This document shows positions 1 through 6,494 of a stretch of DNA of 20,794 bases, in pieces. The notes below the pieces were generated by a model. It was not told where the DNA came from, searched no databases, and was given only the letters and a program-made list of their open reading frames with translations. The stretch is from JALZVT01 sp964519335 (GTDB lineage: Bacteria; Pseudomonadota; Gammaproteobacteria; Pseudomonadales; Azotimanducaceae): assembly GCA_964519335.1 (NCBI GenBank), contig CAZFIA010000069.1:1-20794 (forward strand), in the 5' to 3' direction. Both the position numbers and the translations under genes were made by a program. How positions within the stretch are numbered: position 1 is the first letter of the stretch; each line of letters opens with the position of its first letter.

Positions 1-1
1 T

Positions 2-61
2 ACCCATGCAAAGCAGATTTCTGAGGCAATGATAGCCTTCGCCGAGCTGTGCGAAGGCTGA
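2..61 (+). CDS. C-terminal tail of an unidentified protein (partial)
   Basis: An open frame enters from the left window edge and ends at a TGA at 59-61. It reads THAKQISEAMIAFAELCEG, which has a plausible amphipathic C-terminal helix. The other two forward frames hit stops early, and a good Rho-independent terminator follows about 40 bases later, which fits a gene ending here. Nineteen residues are too few to name a family. Confidence 0.45.
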   Translation, partial: THAKQISEAMIAFAELCEG

Positions 62-100
62 TCTGAATTGATCACGTGCCTCGCCCACAGAATTCGTATT

Positions 101-130
101 GCGGGGCTTACGAAAGCCCCGCTACGTTTT
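101..130 (+). terminator. Rho-independent terminator
   Basis: A perfect 9-bp GC-rich stem, GCGGGGCTT at 101-109 and AAGCCCCGC at 114-122, encloses the 4-base loop ACGA and is followed by TACGTTTT. It lies downstream of the partial gene ending at 61 and upstream of ytoQ, so it probably ends the preceding transcript. A second hairpin (AGCCTTCGC 34-42 / GCGAAGGCT 51-59) overlaps the stop codon of the partial gene but has no T run. Confidence 0.8.
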
Positions 131-153
131 CCACTTGGACCTTACGATTTAGC

Positions 154-176
154 AGAGAGATCTTGGTCCTGTCCCC
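154..176 (-). repeat. Inverted-repeat motif, left copy
   Basis: CTTGGTCCTGTCCCC at 162-176 is the exact reverse complement of 3409-3423. The adjoining AGAGAGAT at 154-161 also matches (reverse complement at 3435-3442), but the right copy has 11 extra bases between the two blocks. The copy sits just upstream of ytoQ. The GGGGACAGG core resembles dispersed repeats seen near IS200/RAYT-type elements in gammaproteobacteria; that link is from memory and unproven here. Confidence 0.6.
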
Positions 177-197
177 TAGGATATTGAGAATAATCAT

Positions 198-641
198 ATG
201 ACATGGAATATTTATCTTTCTGGTGAAATACACACTGATTGGCGGCAGCAAATTATTGATGGCTGCGCAAAATTGAATCTAGATGTTAGCTTTTCATCCG
301 CTGTGACAGACCATCCAGCGTCGGATGCTGCAGGCGATGTATTAGGTGCAGAAGAAGTTGGCTTTTGGAGAGATCACAAATCCGCCAAGGTGAATAAGAT
401 CAGAATTCAGAATGCGATTAAGGATTGCGATCTGGCTATTGTTCGGTTTGGTGATAAATACAAGCAGTGGAATGCGGCCTTTGATGCCGGTTATTGCGCT
501 GCTTTAGGCCGACCTTATATTACTTTGCATGATGAAAGTATTATTCATCCACTAAAAGAGGTGGATGCCTCTGCTGAGGCCTGGGCGCAAACCACCCAGC
601 AAGTGGTGGAGATGATCCACTATTTGATTGCCCAAAAATAA
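198..641 (+). CDS. ytoQ: YtoQ family protein
   Basis: This 147-residue soluble protein matches the small conserved YtoQ family, named from Bacillus, in both length and features. It opens with the MTWNIYLSGEIHTDWR signature, has the EEVGFWRDHKSAKVN block (about residues 52-66), and the DLAIVRFGDKYKQWNAAFDAG block (about 78-98). The fold resembles nucleoside 2-deoxyribosyltransferase-like proteins, but no biochemical role is established, so none is assigned. ATG at 198 is the first in-frame start; no good Shine-Dalgarno is visible. It stands alone between a terminator and a convergent gene. Its base composition is AT-richer than the catabolic genes further along. Family assignment is confident; function is unknown. 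Confidence 0.88.
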   Translation: MTWNIYLSGEIHTDWRQQIIDGCAKLNLDVSFSSAVTDHPASDAAGDVLGAEEVGFWRDHKSAKVNKIRIQNAIKDCDLAIVRFGDKYKQWNAAFDAGYCAALGRPYITLHDESIIHPLKEVDASAEAWAQTTQQVVEMIHYLIAQK

Positions 642-754
642 CCCATACCATTTCTATGGGAACAGCCGCACGCTCGTTGATCAGAATGTGGTTTCGCAGA
701 CTGGAAGCATCGTGTGGACCAGGTTGTGTCTGACCGGTGGGATGATGTTAGAGG

Positions 755-2203
755 TTAGCGGAGAAGCGCCCGCAGCCCAATCGAGAAGCCCGGTGCACCG
801 TTGCCTTGATCGGATGCCATGAAGCCTGCCGGGGTGAAGCGTATGTGGGTCACCGCCGAGTCTGTACCATCGCCGCCAGCGACGGGTACATAGTTAAAGT
901 TCACCCCATCAGTCGAGAAGTCGATGCAGTCATTAGGACTTGCCAGGCTGATGAACAGACAGGTTAAACCGCTGGGAGGTGTGCCGTCGATGAACTCGAC
1001 GGGTCCGCTGCCGGGCTGGGCGAAGTCATCGACCCTCAGCGCGATCTCCGCCTGCAAGACGTCGGTGATTATCACTGAGGCGATATCGGGCGGCGCATTC
1101 CCGTCGTTGGTGACTTCGATCCGGTACTCTACTTCGGCCCCCGGAAGCGCGTGGTCGCTACCGAACTGATCCACGAACCCAACAACACTTTTGCGGAGGG
1201 CCAGATCGGCCACGAGGTTCGCGTGGAACGGCTGAGAAAATGAAATGATCGCCGCAGACTCGGCGTCGCCAACCGCAATATTTCGCTCATCGTCTTGGTC
1301 GGTGTCTTCATCGACGCGCAGTCCGATTGTTGCCGTACCGACGCCGCAGCTGCGCAACCAACCCCCGTCGAAGCTGTTGCGGGTACGTTTTTTCGCGATA
1401 ACGACCGCCGTGGTGCTGTTCAGACCCGTAGTGTTTGTGAAGCAGCCGTCTAACCAACCCCGTATATTGGTTGCCGTGTTCAACGCACTCCACTGCACAT
1501 TGTTACCGGAGACATCCGGCAAGCTGTCGACAGTAGCGTTCGGAAAGGCGATCCAGCCCAGGGTTTCGGTTACGGGGCCCACCCCCGTGTTCGATTGACT
1601 GCGATCTAAGGCGATCTGAAAATTGTTAGTCCCGGCATTCTGTGAGATCGCCGTGATATGTGGCCGTGAACTCTGGTCGGCGACGTTGCGGGTTTCGCTG
1701 TTCGCCGTTTGGATCTGCGATATCAATGTCGGCGCCACAGGCAGCGGCGCAGAGAAGCCCACTGTTGTGAAAGTTGCGACACCGGTAAAACCGTTGCCAA
1801 ATTGGGTGGCTGCGGTATTCAATCTACCAGCCTCAATCGTGTGGCCACCGGGCAATACATGGCGCCCCGGCTCGACCGCTATGTAGTGAACGATTTGGGC
1901 AAGATGGCCGCCATCGAAGTTGTCGGGCTCGAGAATTAGCTCGTCAAAACCGGTTGTGGTGACATTGGTGATTCGAATGGATGCCGAGTTACCGCCGGTC
2001 GAGTCAGACAGCGCAACAACGATCGGCACAGTGTCGAAGGGCTGTTGAAAATTAACCCGCTCGGGGTTGAAGTCGTTGCCGAAGGTATCGTGGGCCGTGA
2101 AGATGCCCGCCTCCAAGCGCCCGGCTTGGACGGGTTTTGCAAGCAGTGCCCACAGCAGCCAGCTGAGCAGTAGCAGGGGTTTGGCGCTCGTTCTGAGCCT
2201 CAT
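755..2203 (-). CDS. Secreted MshQ-like H-type-lectin/DUF11 surface protein
   Basis: The frame is open back to 2452, but ATG at 2203 gives a classic signal peptide (residues 1-27, leucine-rich core, cleavage near KPVQA), so I place the start there (482 residues). Residues about 28-130 resemble an H-type lectin-like unit (GIFTAHDTFG, VNFQQPFDTVPIVVALS, then IVHYIAVEPGRHVLP). Residues about 135-330 hold a second unit with the GWLDGCFTN, GGWLRSCGVGTATIGLRVDED and IISFSQPF blocks that I recall from MshQ-like proteins of the MSHA pilus locus. Residues about 336-470 look like a DUF11 module (LPGAEVEYRIEVTNDGNAP). No membrane anchor or sorting motif is visible. No pilus genes adjoin it, so it is a stand-alone protein. 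A role in carbohydrate or surface binding is inference. Confidence 0.72.
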   Translation of the reverse strand: MRLRTSAKPLLLLSWLLWALLAKPVQAGRLEAGIFTAHDTFGNDFNPERVNFQQPFDTVPIVVALSDSTGGNSASIRITNVTTTGFDELILEPDNFDGGHLAQIVHYIAVEPGRHVLPGGHTIEAGRLNTAATQFGNGFTGVATFTTVGFSAPLPVAPTLISQIQTANSETRNVADQSSRPHITAISQNAGTNNFQIALDRSQSNTGVGPVTETLGWIAFPNATVDSLPDVSGNNVQWSALNTATNIRGWLDGCFTNTTGLNSTTAVVIAKKRTRNSFDGGWLRSCGVGTATIGLRVDEDTDQDDERNIAVGDAESAAIISFSQPFHANLVADLALRKSVVGFVDQFGSDHALPGAEVEYRIEVTNDGNAPPDIASVIITDVLQAEIALRVDDFAQPGSGPVEFIDGTPPSGLTCLFISLASPNDCIDFSTDGVNFNYVPVAGGDGTDSAVTHIRFTPAGFMASDQGNGAPGFSIGLRALLR

Positions 2204-2221
2204 CGTCTGACGCAATCCGGC

Positions 2222-2248
2222 ATCATATATTTCTCGACAGTCTGCCAA
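2222..2248 (-). promoter_or_regulatory. Candidate sigma70-type promoter for the lectin-like gene
   Basis: On the minus strand TTGGCA (2243-2248) and TATGAT (2222-2227, five of six consensus bases) are separated by 15 bases. The spacer is shorter than optimal and the predicted leader would be very short, so this is weak. The rest of the 2204-2566 gap between the divergent genes holds no gene I can support. Confidence 0.28.
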
Positions 2249-2566
2249 AGAACGCTCTCTGGACAGTAGATAGGTAAAGAAATCAGTTTGCAGGCTCTTC
2301 CCAGCGCTTACGACCTGCCGGCCTAAGTTACTGGATGAATAAACGCGTACTGTGAACTGTTGCTCATAATTAGCTGCAAACAGTAGGCTAGCGCGGGCGG
2401 CATGCCGCGAACAAAAACCTGGTGCCTTTTCTTGACGTTTAGAACTGCACAATTCATTGCCAATTTCTGAATTTTATGAGGTTGTTGACGCCATCGATCA
2501 ATCTCCCTTATGTCTTAGCCGGGATTATGGCACCCTGTGGACAACTCGACAGCACTGGAACCTGGC

Positions 2567-3403
2567 ATGTCTGAAGCACCAATTGCCGTTGTGGTAGGCG
2601 CCACGTCCAAGTGGCAGGCAGACGGTCGTAACACGCAATTTGCGCACGGCCAGGTACTCGATGATTCCGAGTTGCCGGTAGCCATTCGCTGGGGTGTGGG
2701 CGGCGCTATCGCCCAGCGGTTTGCCGCTGCCGGATATTCAGTGGTGCTCACCACTCGCAAGGCGAGTAACGCCAGTAGCCTGCAGGCAGCGGTTGCCGCT
2801 ATGGGCGTTCGGTGTGAAGTGGTTGAACTCGATCTGGTTTCTGATCTTTCGATCAACTCTGCCATTGAGCAGATTCGAGCAACGCTCGGTGAACCGGATG
2901 CGGTGGTGCTAAATGCCGGCTACCTCGAAGGGCGAGATTTGCCGAAAGGCAATGAGTTGCTTGAACACGTACCGCTTGAGGTGTTTGAAACGGCGCAACA
3001 CATCTCCAGCAGGGGGCCGTTTCTATTGGCAAAGGCCATCATGCCTGGCATGCGGGAGCGTGGCAGTGGATCGTTTCTGATCACCAACAATGCGGCATCG
3101 TTGCGTGGCAGGAAACGCAGAACCGGAGAGTCGCTCTACTATCCTCGCGTGATGATGCGCACTCTGGCGCAGGTTCTGACCGAAGAGTATTCCGTTCATG
3201 GTGTGCACGTGGCGAATGTAGTAGTAGATGGACTCATCGACTCGCCAGGCACCCGTGCCTTACCCATTGCACAACAACGCCCAGATCTGGTGATGGACCC
3301 GGTTGCTATCGCTGAGGCGTTTTACTATTTACACAGCCAGCCGCGCTCGTGTTGGACACATGAGTTGCAGCTGACACCAGCCGCCTCCAAACCCAGTCAC
3401 TGA
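2567..3403 (+). CDS. Atypical short-chain dehydrogenase/reductase (SDR) family protein
   Basis: This is a Rossmann-fold SDR-like protein. The ATG at 2567 puts the nucleotide-binding strand (APIAVVVGATS) at the N-terminus as is usual; an upstream in-frame GTG at 2537 would add ten residues. Numbering from that GTG, VVVGATS (18-24) is followed by about 28 extra residues (25-52: SKWQADGRNT, HGQVLDDSELP) before GVGGAIAQRFAAAGY (53-67) completes the glycine-rich loop. VVLNAGY (123-129) is the normal SDR NAG motif. At the catalytic site SLYYPRVMMRTLAQ (199-212) replaces the YxxxK block: aligned on the TLAQ helix, the lysine position is not lysine. It may be a redox-inactive or repurposed SDR, or a subfamily with a relocated site. 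The insertion looks conserved rather than random because it lacks low complexity. The substrate is unknown. Confidence 0.75.
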   Translation: MSEAPIAVVVGATSKWQADGRNTQFAHGQVLDDSELPVAIRWGVGGAIAQRFAAAGYSVVLTTRKASNASSLQAAVAAMGVRCEVVELDLVSDLSINSAIEQIRATLGEPDAVVLNAGYLEGRDLPKGNELLEHVPLEVFETAQHISSRGPFLLAKAIMPGMRERGSGSFLITNNAASLRGRKRRTGESLYYPRVMMRTLAQVLTEEYSVHGVHVANVVVDGLIDSPGTRALPIAQQRPDLVMDPVAIAEAFYYLHSQPRSCWTHELQLTPAASKPSH

Positions 3404-3408
3404 TTATG

Positions 3409-3442
3409 GGGGACAGGACCAAGTGCCAGGTCTAATCTCTCT
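3409..3442 (+). repeat. Inverted-repeat motif, right copy
   Basis: GGGGACAGGACCAAG at 3409-3423 is the exact reverse complement of 162-176, and ATCTCTCT at 3435-3442 matches 154-161. It begins six bases after the SDR stop codon. Together the two copies bracket ytoQ, the lectin-like gene and the SDR in inverted orientation about 3.2 kb apart. Confidence 0.6.
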
Positions 3443-3457
3443 TGCGATAAGGGCTAA

Positions 3458-3526
3458 CTAGCTTCGCAACGAGTTCACCTGATCGCGAAGTTGCTGGTGT
3501 GGATGATGTTCTTAGCCCGAAGCCGA
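3458..3526 (+). pseudogene. Fragment duplicated from the C-terminus of the YdjM-like gene
   Basis: Bases 3491-3522 match 4866-4897 inside the intact membrane-protein gene at 30 of 32 positions. In frame the fragment reads LLVWMMFLARSR and stops at 3524-3526, against LLVWTTFLARSW in the intact gene. Similarity upstream of 3491 is not convincing, and no start or signal is seen. This is best read as a remnant of a duplication or recombination event. The remaining 3527-3643 sequence holds nothing else I can support. Confidence 0.5.
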
Positions 3527-3643
3527 TGATACGACGACCCCCACTGGTCTATCTTCTGCGTTATGCTACTGTGACTACCCATTCGTCATGCAAACGCCAT
3601 AAGAATAGGTCTAATTGAATCGCGTGGTGCAGGGGTATGGCCA

Positions 3644-3895
3644 TTGAGAACCGTTAGTTTAACCAAAATTGCGGTTCTTCTACTATTGGCCCTCCCTTAT
3701 GCTCAAACACTGGCACAACCCAATATTGCGATTGAAGAACTTACCCATTTTGCACTGGGAAGTTGCAACAAGCAGCAACTGAAACAACCTCATTGGCGGA
3801 CCATAGGAGATCTCGACCCCCAGTTATTCTTGTGGCTCGGTGGTTCTCCTTACTCCTGCTACTCCTGCTTACCCATGCGGCTCAGGCTCGCCTGA
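3644..3895 (+). pseudogene. Truncated PhoD-like alkaline phosphatase/phosphodiesterase
   Basis: The frame starts at TTG 3644 with AGGGG at 3631-3635 upstream. It encodes a signal peptide (residues 1-24, core KIAVLLLLALPYA, ending TLAQ) and then FALGSCNKQQ and PQLFLWLG, the beginning of a PhoD-type metallophosphatase where FALGSCN and LFLWLGDN normally open the catalytic domain. After LWLG the expected DN metal-ligand segment is missing and the frame continues with unrelated residues to a stop at 83 residues, whereas family members exceed 300. A +1 frame across the junction gives a second signal-peptide-like stretch (WFSLLLLLLLTHAAQA), so the break may be a join to a fragment of another exported-protein gene. 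No enzymatic activity is expected. Confidence 0.6.
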
Positions 3896-4016
3896 GATCA
3901 GCCCTGCTATGTATACTTCCTGATTGTTTAGGCCGTATTCTGAAACTATTGAGGAAAAGCAGGTTTTGCTTCCTATTCTCTACTCAATGCTGATTCTCAA
4001 TCATTGATCAACGGTA

Positions 4017-4928
4017 ATGCCAAATACAATTGCTCATTTCGCGATCAATGGATTATTCACCAGGGCGGTAATTAGCCACGCAGACTTTAAGTGGATCTAC
4101 TTGGGGTGTGTTATTCCTGATCTGTCATGGGTTCTACAGAGAATAGTTCAAGCACTGTCCATTTCTATCAACCTATATGATTTGCGAGCGTATTGCGTTG
4201 CGCAATCGTCGCTAATATTGTGCCTGGCTATTTGCGGAGCGTTCTCCATGCTGGCCAAGCAACGCAGTAAGGTGTTTGGCATTTTGGCAATGGGTTGCGC
4301 GCTGCATTTATTGTTAGATGCGTTACAAGTTAAGTGGGCAAACGGGGTGCACTTCCTAGCGCCTGTTAGCTGGGATCTGCTTAGGTTTAACCTCTTCTGG
4401 CCAGATAGTTTGGGAACTTACGTGCTAATGGCTGCGGGATTCATCTATTTTGTATTCAATCTTAGCCGGTCAGTTCAGCCGAATAACCATGAGTTTTCTC
4501 TTAATAGGCGATCTCTGAGCTTAAGTGGTGCTTTATTCCTAACTTGGTTAGTTATGCCTATCGCCTTTATTCAGTCTGTCTACCTGGCAGACAATCATTA
4601 TGTAAACACACTCAAACAAAGTGAGAACAGGGTTGGGAAGTACATTGAGATAGATCGAAATCTTGTGAGCCTGAACGGCGATGTAGCTAACGTTAAAACG
4701 TCCTATGGCGAAACTATCAGGCTAGAGGGAGGGCCACAGTTCAAAGATGGAGTAGTGATATCGCTGCAGGGTAAATTTACTGACAACTCGACAATCCGGA
4801 TCGGCACCTATCATCTGCACTCGGGGTTCAGAGATATTGCCTCTATTCTGGGTTTGCTCTGTGTGTTGCTGGTGTGGACGACGTTCTTAGCCCGAAGTTG
4901 GGCCAAAGATTGGCCAACAGAAGCCTAG
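4017..4928 (+). CDS. YdjM/DUF457-like membrane-bound metal-dependent hydrolase family protein
   Basis: This 303-residue protein opens with MPNTIAHFAING and carries IPDLSW (33-38), ALHLLLDALQ (95-104) and VHFLAPVSWD (111-120). These match the histidine/aspartate pattern (H, PD, HxxxD) of the YdjM-type inner-membrane family annotated as LexA-regulated metal-dependent hydrolases. Hydrophobic segments lie near residues 60-80, 86-101, 133-148, 168-190 and 272-292. The loop between the last two (about 191-271) is a longer hydrophilic domain of unknown role. The start at ATG 4017 has no clear ribosome site. Composition is AT-richer than the catabolic genes nearby. A fragment of its 3' end is duplicated at 3491-3522. 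The natural substrate of the family is not known. Confidence 0.65.
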   Translation: MPNTIAHFAINGLFTRAVISHADFKWIYLGCVIPDLSWVLQRIVQALSISINLYDLRAYCVAQSSLILCLAICGAFSMLAKQRSKVFGILAMGCALHLLLDALQVKWANGVHFLAPVSWDLLRFNLFWPDSLGTYVLMAAGFIYFVFNLSRSVQPNNHEFSLNRRSLSLSGALFLTWLVMPIAFIQSVYLADNHYVNTLKQSENRVGKYIEIDRNLVSLNGDVANVKTSYGETIRLEGGPQFKDGVVISLQGKFTDNSTIRIGTYHLHSGFRDIASILGLLCVLLVWTTFLARSWAKDWPTEA

Positions 4929-5098
4929 GAAAGATTGCTTCTACTTTTCAGGAGCTGAAGAGCCCATCTATCCCGCCTACTCTCCGTTGGGTTGCGAATT
5001 TGGCAGCTAGCGACGAGTGATCGATACCCTACACAGCAAGAAGATGCTGTTTGAATGTTCCAAAAAGGAAGGTCATGTCAGGCAAATTAGGAGACTTT

Positions 5099-5638
5099 AT
5101 GATCGAAAATAACCCGCAGCTTCGTTTAGCCACGTCTAGCCTGGTCCCGCGTAAATCCTCTCTCAACCTGGCATTAGGCGGCATGCCTAAGCGATTTCCA
5201 ATCTCGGTGGTTCTAGTCTTCGTACTGTTGGGTTGCTCAAGCAATACCCCACGACAACCCCCCGGCATACTTACGGTTGCCGTGGTTGGAGAAATCGTTC
5301 TAGTAGGGCGGGCTTACCCCGCAGGCACGGCCGGTACTTTTTCTCTTCAGGCTTTGGAGCAGGCTATGGAATGCAGTGGAAGCTATCGGTACCTGACCTT
5401 TCCAAACGGTCGGGCAAGATACTCGTGTAGCGACGGCACCAGCGGGTCGATGAGGATTGTGGCAGACAGTCAACTGTCAGGCGGCGGTGTGGCTACAACA
5501 GATCTTGGAAGGATGCACCTGGTATACGGATACGGCATCGGGAGGGTTAACAGCCTTCTTAGTTTTCCTGGCAATGGAAAATTAGAGCTCAAAGAGGGGC
5601 AAGTAGTACTTTCTAGAATGGAAACGGTAAACAAGTAG
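5099..5638 (+). CDS. Orphan outer-membrane-type lipoprotein
   Basis: The protein contains a lipoprotein signal (MPKRFPISVVLVFVLLGCSS) with the lipobox LLGC, followed by about 150 residues of mature protein that are glycine-rich and probably beta-rich, with two cysteines (MECSG, RYSCS) that could pair in the periplasm. I do not recognise the family. The start is uncertain: AGGAG at 5089-5093 is ideally spaced before ATG 5099, and AAGGA before ATG 5075 is also good, but both place 28 or more extra residues ahead of the signal peptide. The ATG at 5183 gives a textbook signal with no convincing ribosome site. It is convergent with the ThuA gene and stands outside the neighbouring operons. Confidence 0.62.
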   Translation: MIENNPQLRLATSSLVPRKSSLNLALGGMPKRFPISVVLVFVLLGCSSNTPRQPPGILTVAVVGEIVLVGRAYPAGTAGTFSLQALEQAMECSGSYRYLTFPNGRARYSCSDGTSGSMRIVADSQLSGGGVATTDLGRMHLVYGYGIGRVNSLLSFPGNGKLELKEGQVVLSRMETVNK

Positions 5639-5675
5639 AAGCACACCACTTTTGTTCACGCAAAACTCCCAATCC

Positions 5676-6494
5676 TCAAATCTGGCTCGCCCAGCGTTGT
5701 GCTGACTCTGATGCCACCCATTTTAGCGCATTGCTGATCAGGATTCGGTAGTCGGGGTTGTCGTAGGCGAGCGGACCATCGCCCACGTCGGAGACCACAA
5801 TAGGGGAGTTGCCTGCTGCATTTGCCCAGACAATCAGATCGCTCCCGGGTGGGTGATTCCAGCTGGCCTGTTCCTCAGCGCTTGCGAGTGGCGGCGCGGT
5901 GAAGTTCTCCACCACAAACTCATAATCGCCGCGTAGCAGGGGCACAACGTTTGGCCCATACAAGTCAGTCTTTAAGTACAGCTCGTCAGTGATTTCAAAG
6001 CCCCTTTCAAGGCCCTGTAGCACCGGGTGTTTAGTTTGTGGAACCAGGCGGAGCGTCGCGTTGGGATGAGGCCCGTGGCCGCCGCGATAACCCGACCCGG
6101 GCACCTGTTGGCCTTGCAACTCACCACCCGCCAGCATAAACGAGCTGCCGCTGATCTGTCGCCACAGCGGCCAGTTTGCCCAGCTAACGGTTGCGTGGTT
6201 TACCAGCAGTATTCCCGTACCCTTTTCAAGCAGCGACTCAACGGCTGCGGCGTAATCAGGAGTGGGCGCGCCACTGCCGCCAGATCGGTCATGGGGTAAC
6301 TCCATGCCGGGAATGCCACACATATCATAGAAGAAGACGGCGTCGTAGGTGTCTGCCGCGTGTGCAAGAACCACGCTCGCTGCAGGTTGTTCCACCAGGG
6401 TCATTTCTATGTCGTCCATCGCATCGAACATTGCGATAAACGAGGTGTGGTCGTAATCGTGGCCTTTGCTGACTACCAGAACATTAAGCGTCAT
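5676..6494 (-). CDS. ThuA-domain protein
   Basis: This 272-residue protein begins MTLNVLVVSKGHDYDH, the first strand and histidine loop of the ThuA (trehalose-utilisation, glutamine-amidotransferase-like) fold. It has ILLVNHATVSW (about 113-123), HPVLQGLERGFEITDELYL (about 166-184, the HP..GL..F...DELY hallmark of ThuA) and ends NPDYRILISNALKWVA. ThuA proteins are thought to act on sugars or related polyols, but most are uncharacterised. Its ATG overlaps the TGA of the upstream P450 (ATGA, 6491-6494), so the two are probably translationally coupled, and the start is fixed by this even though the frame is open further upstream. It is the last gene of the receptor-P450-ThuA unit. The pairing with a P450 hints at a role on the P450 product, which is inference. 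Confidence 0.82.
   Translation of the reverse strand: MTLNVLVVSKGHDYDHTSFIAMFDAMDDIEMTLVEQPAASVVLAHAADTYDAVFFYDMCGIPGMELPHDRSGGSGAPTPDYAAAVESLLEKGTGILLVNHATVSWANWPLWRQISGSSFMLAGGELQGQQVPGSGYRGGHGPHPNATLRLVPQTKHPVLQGLERGFEITDELYLKTDLYGPNVVPLLRGDYEFVVENFTAPPLASAEEQASWNHPPGSDLIVWANAAGNSPIVVSDVGDGPLAYDNPDYRILISNALKWVASESAQRWASQI

Noticed and set aside
643..661. CCCATA/TATGGG hairpin between ytoQ and the lectin-like gene
   Set aside because: Only six AT-containing pairs with no T run on either side, too weak to call a terminator.
2485..2513. TTGACG with TATGTC as a promoter for the SDR gene
   Set aside because: The -35 is good but the -10 matches only three of six bases, not enough to list.
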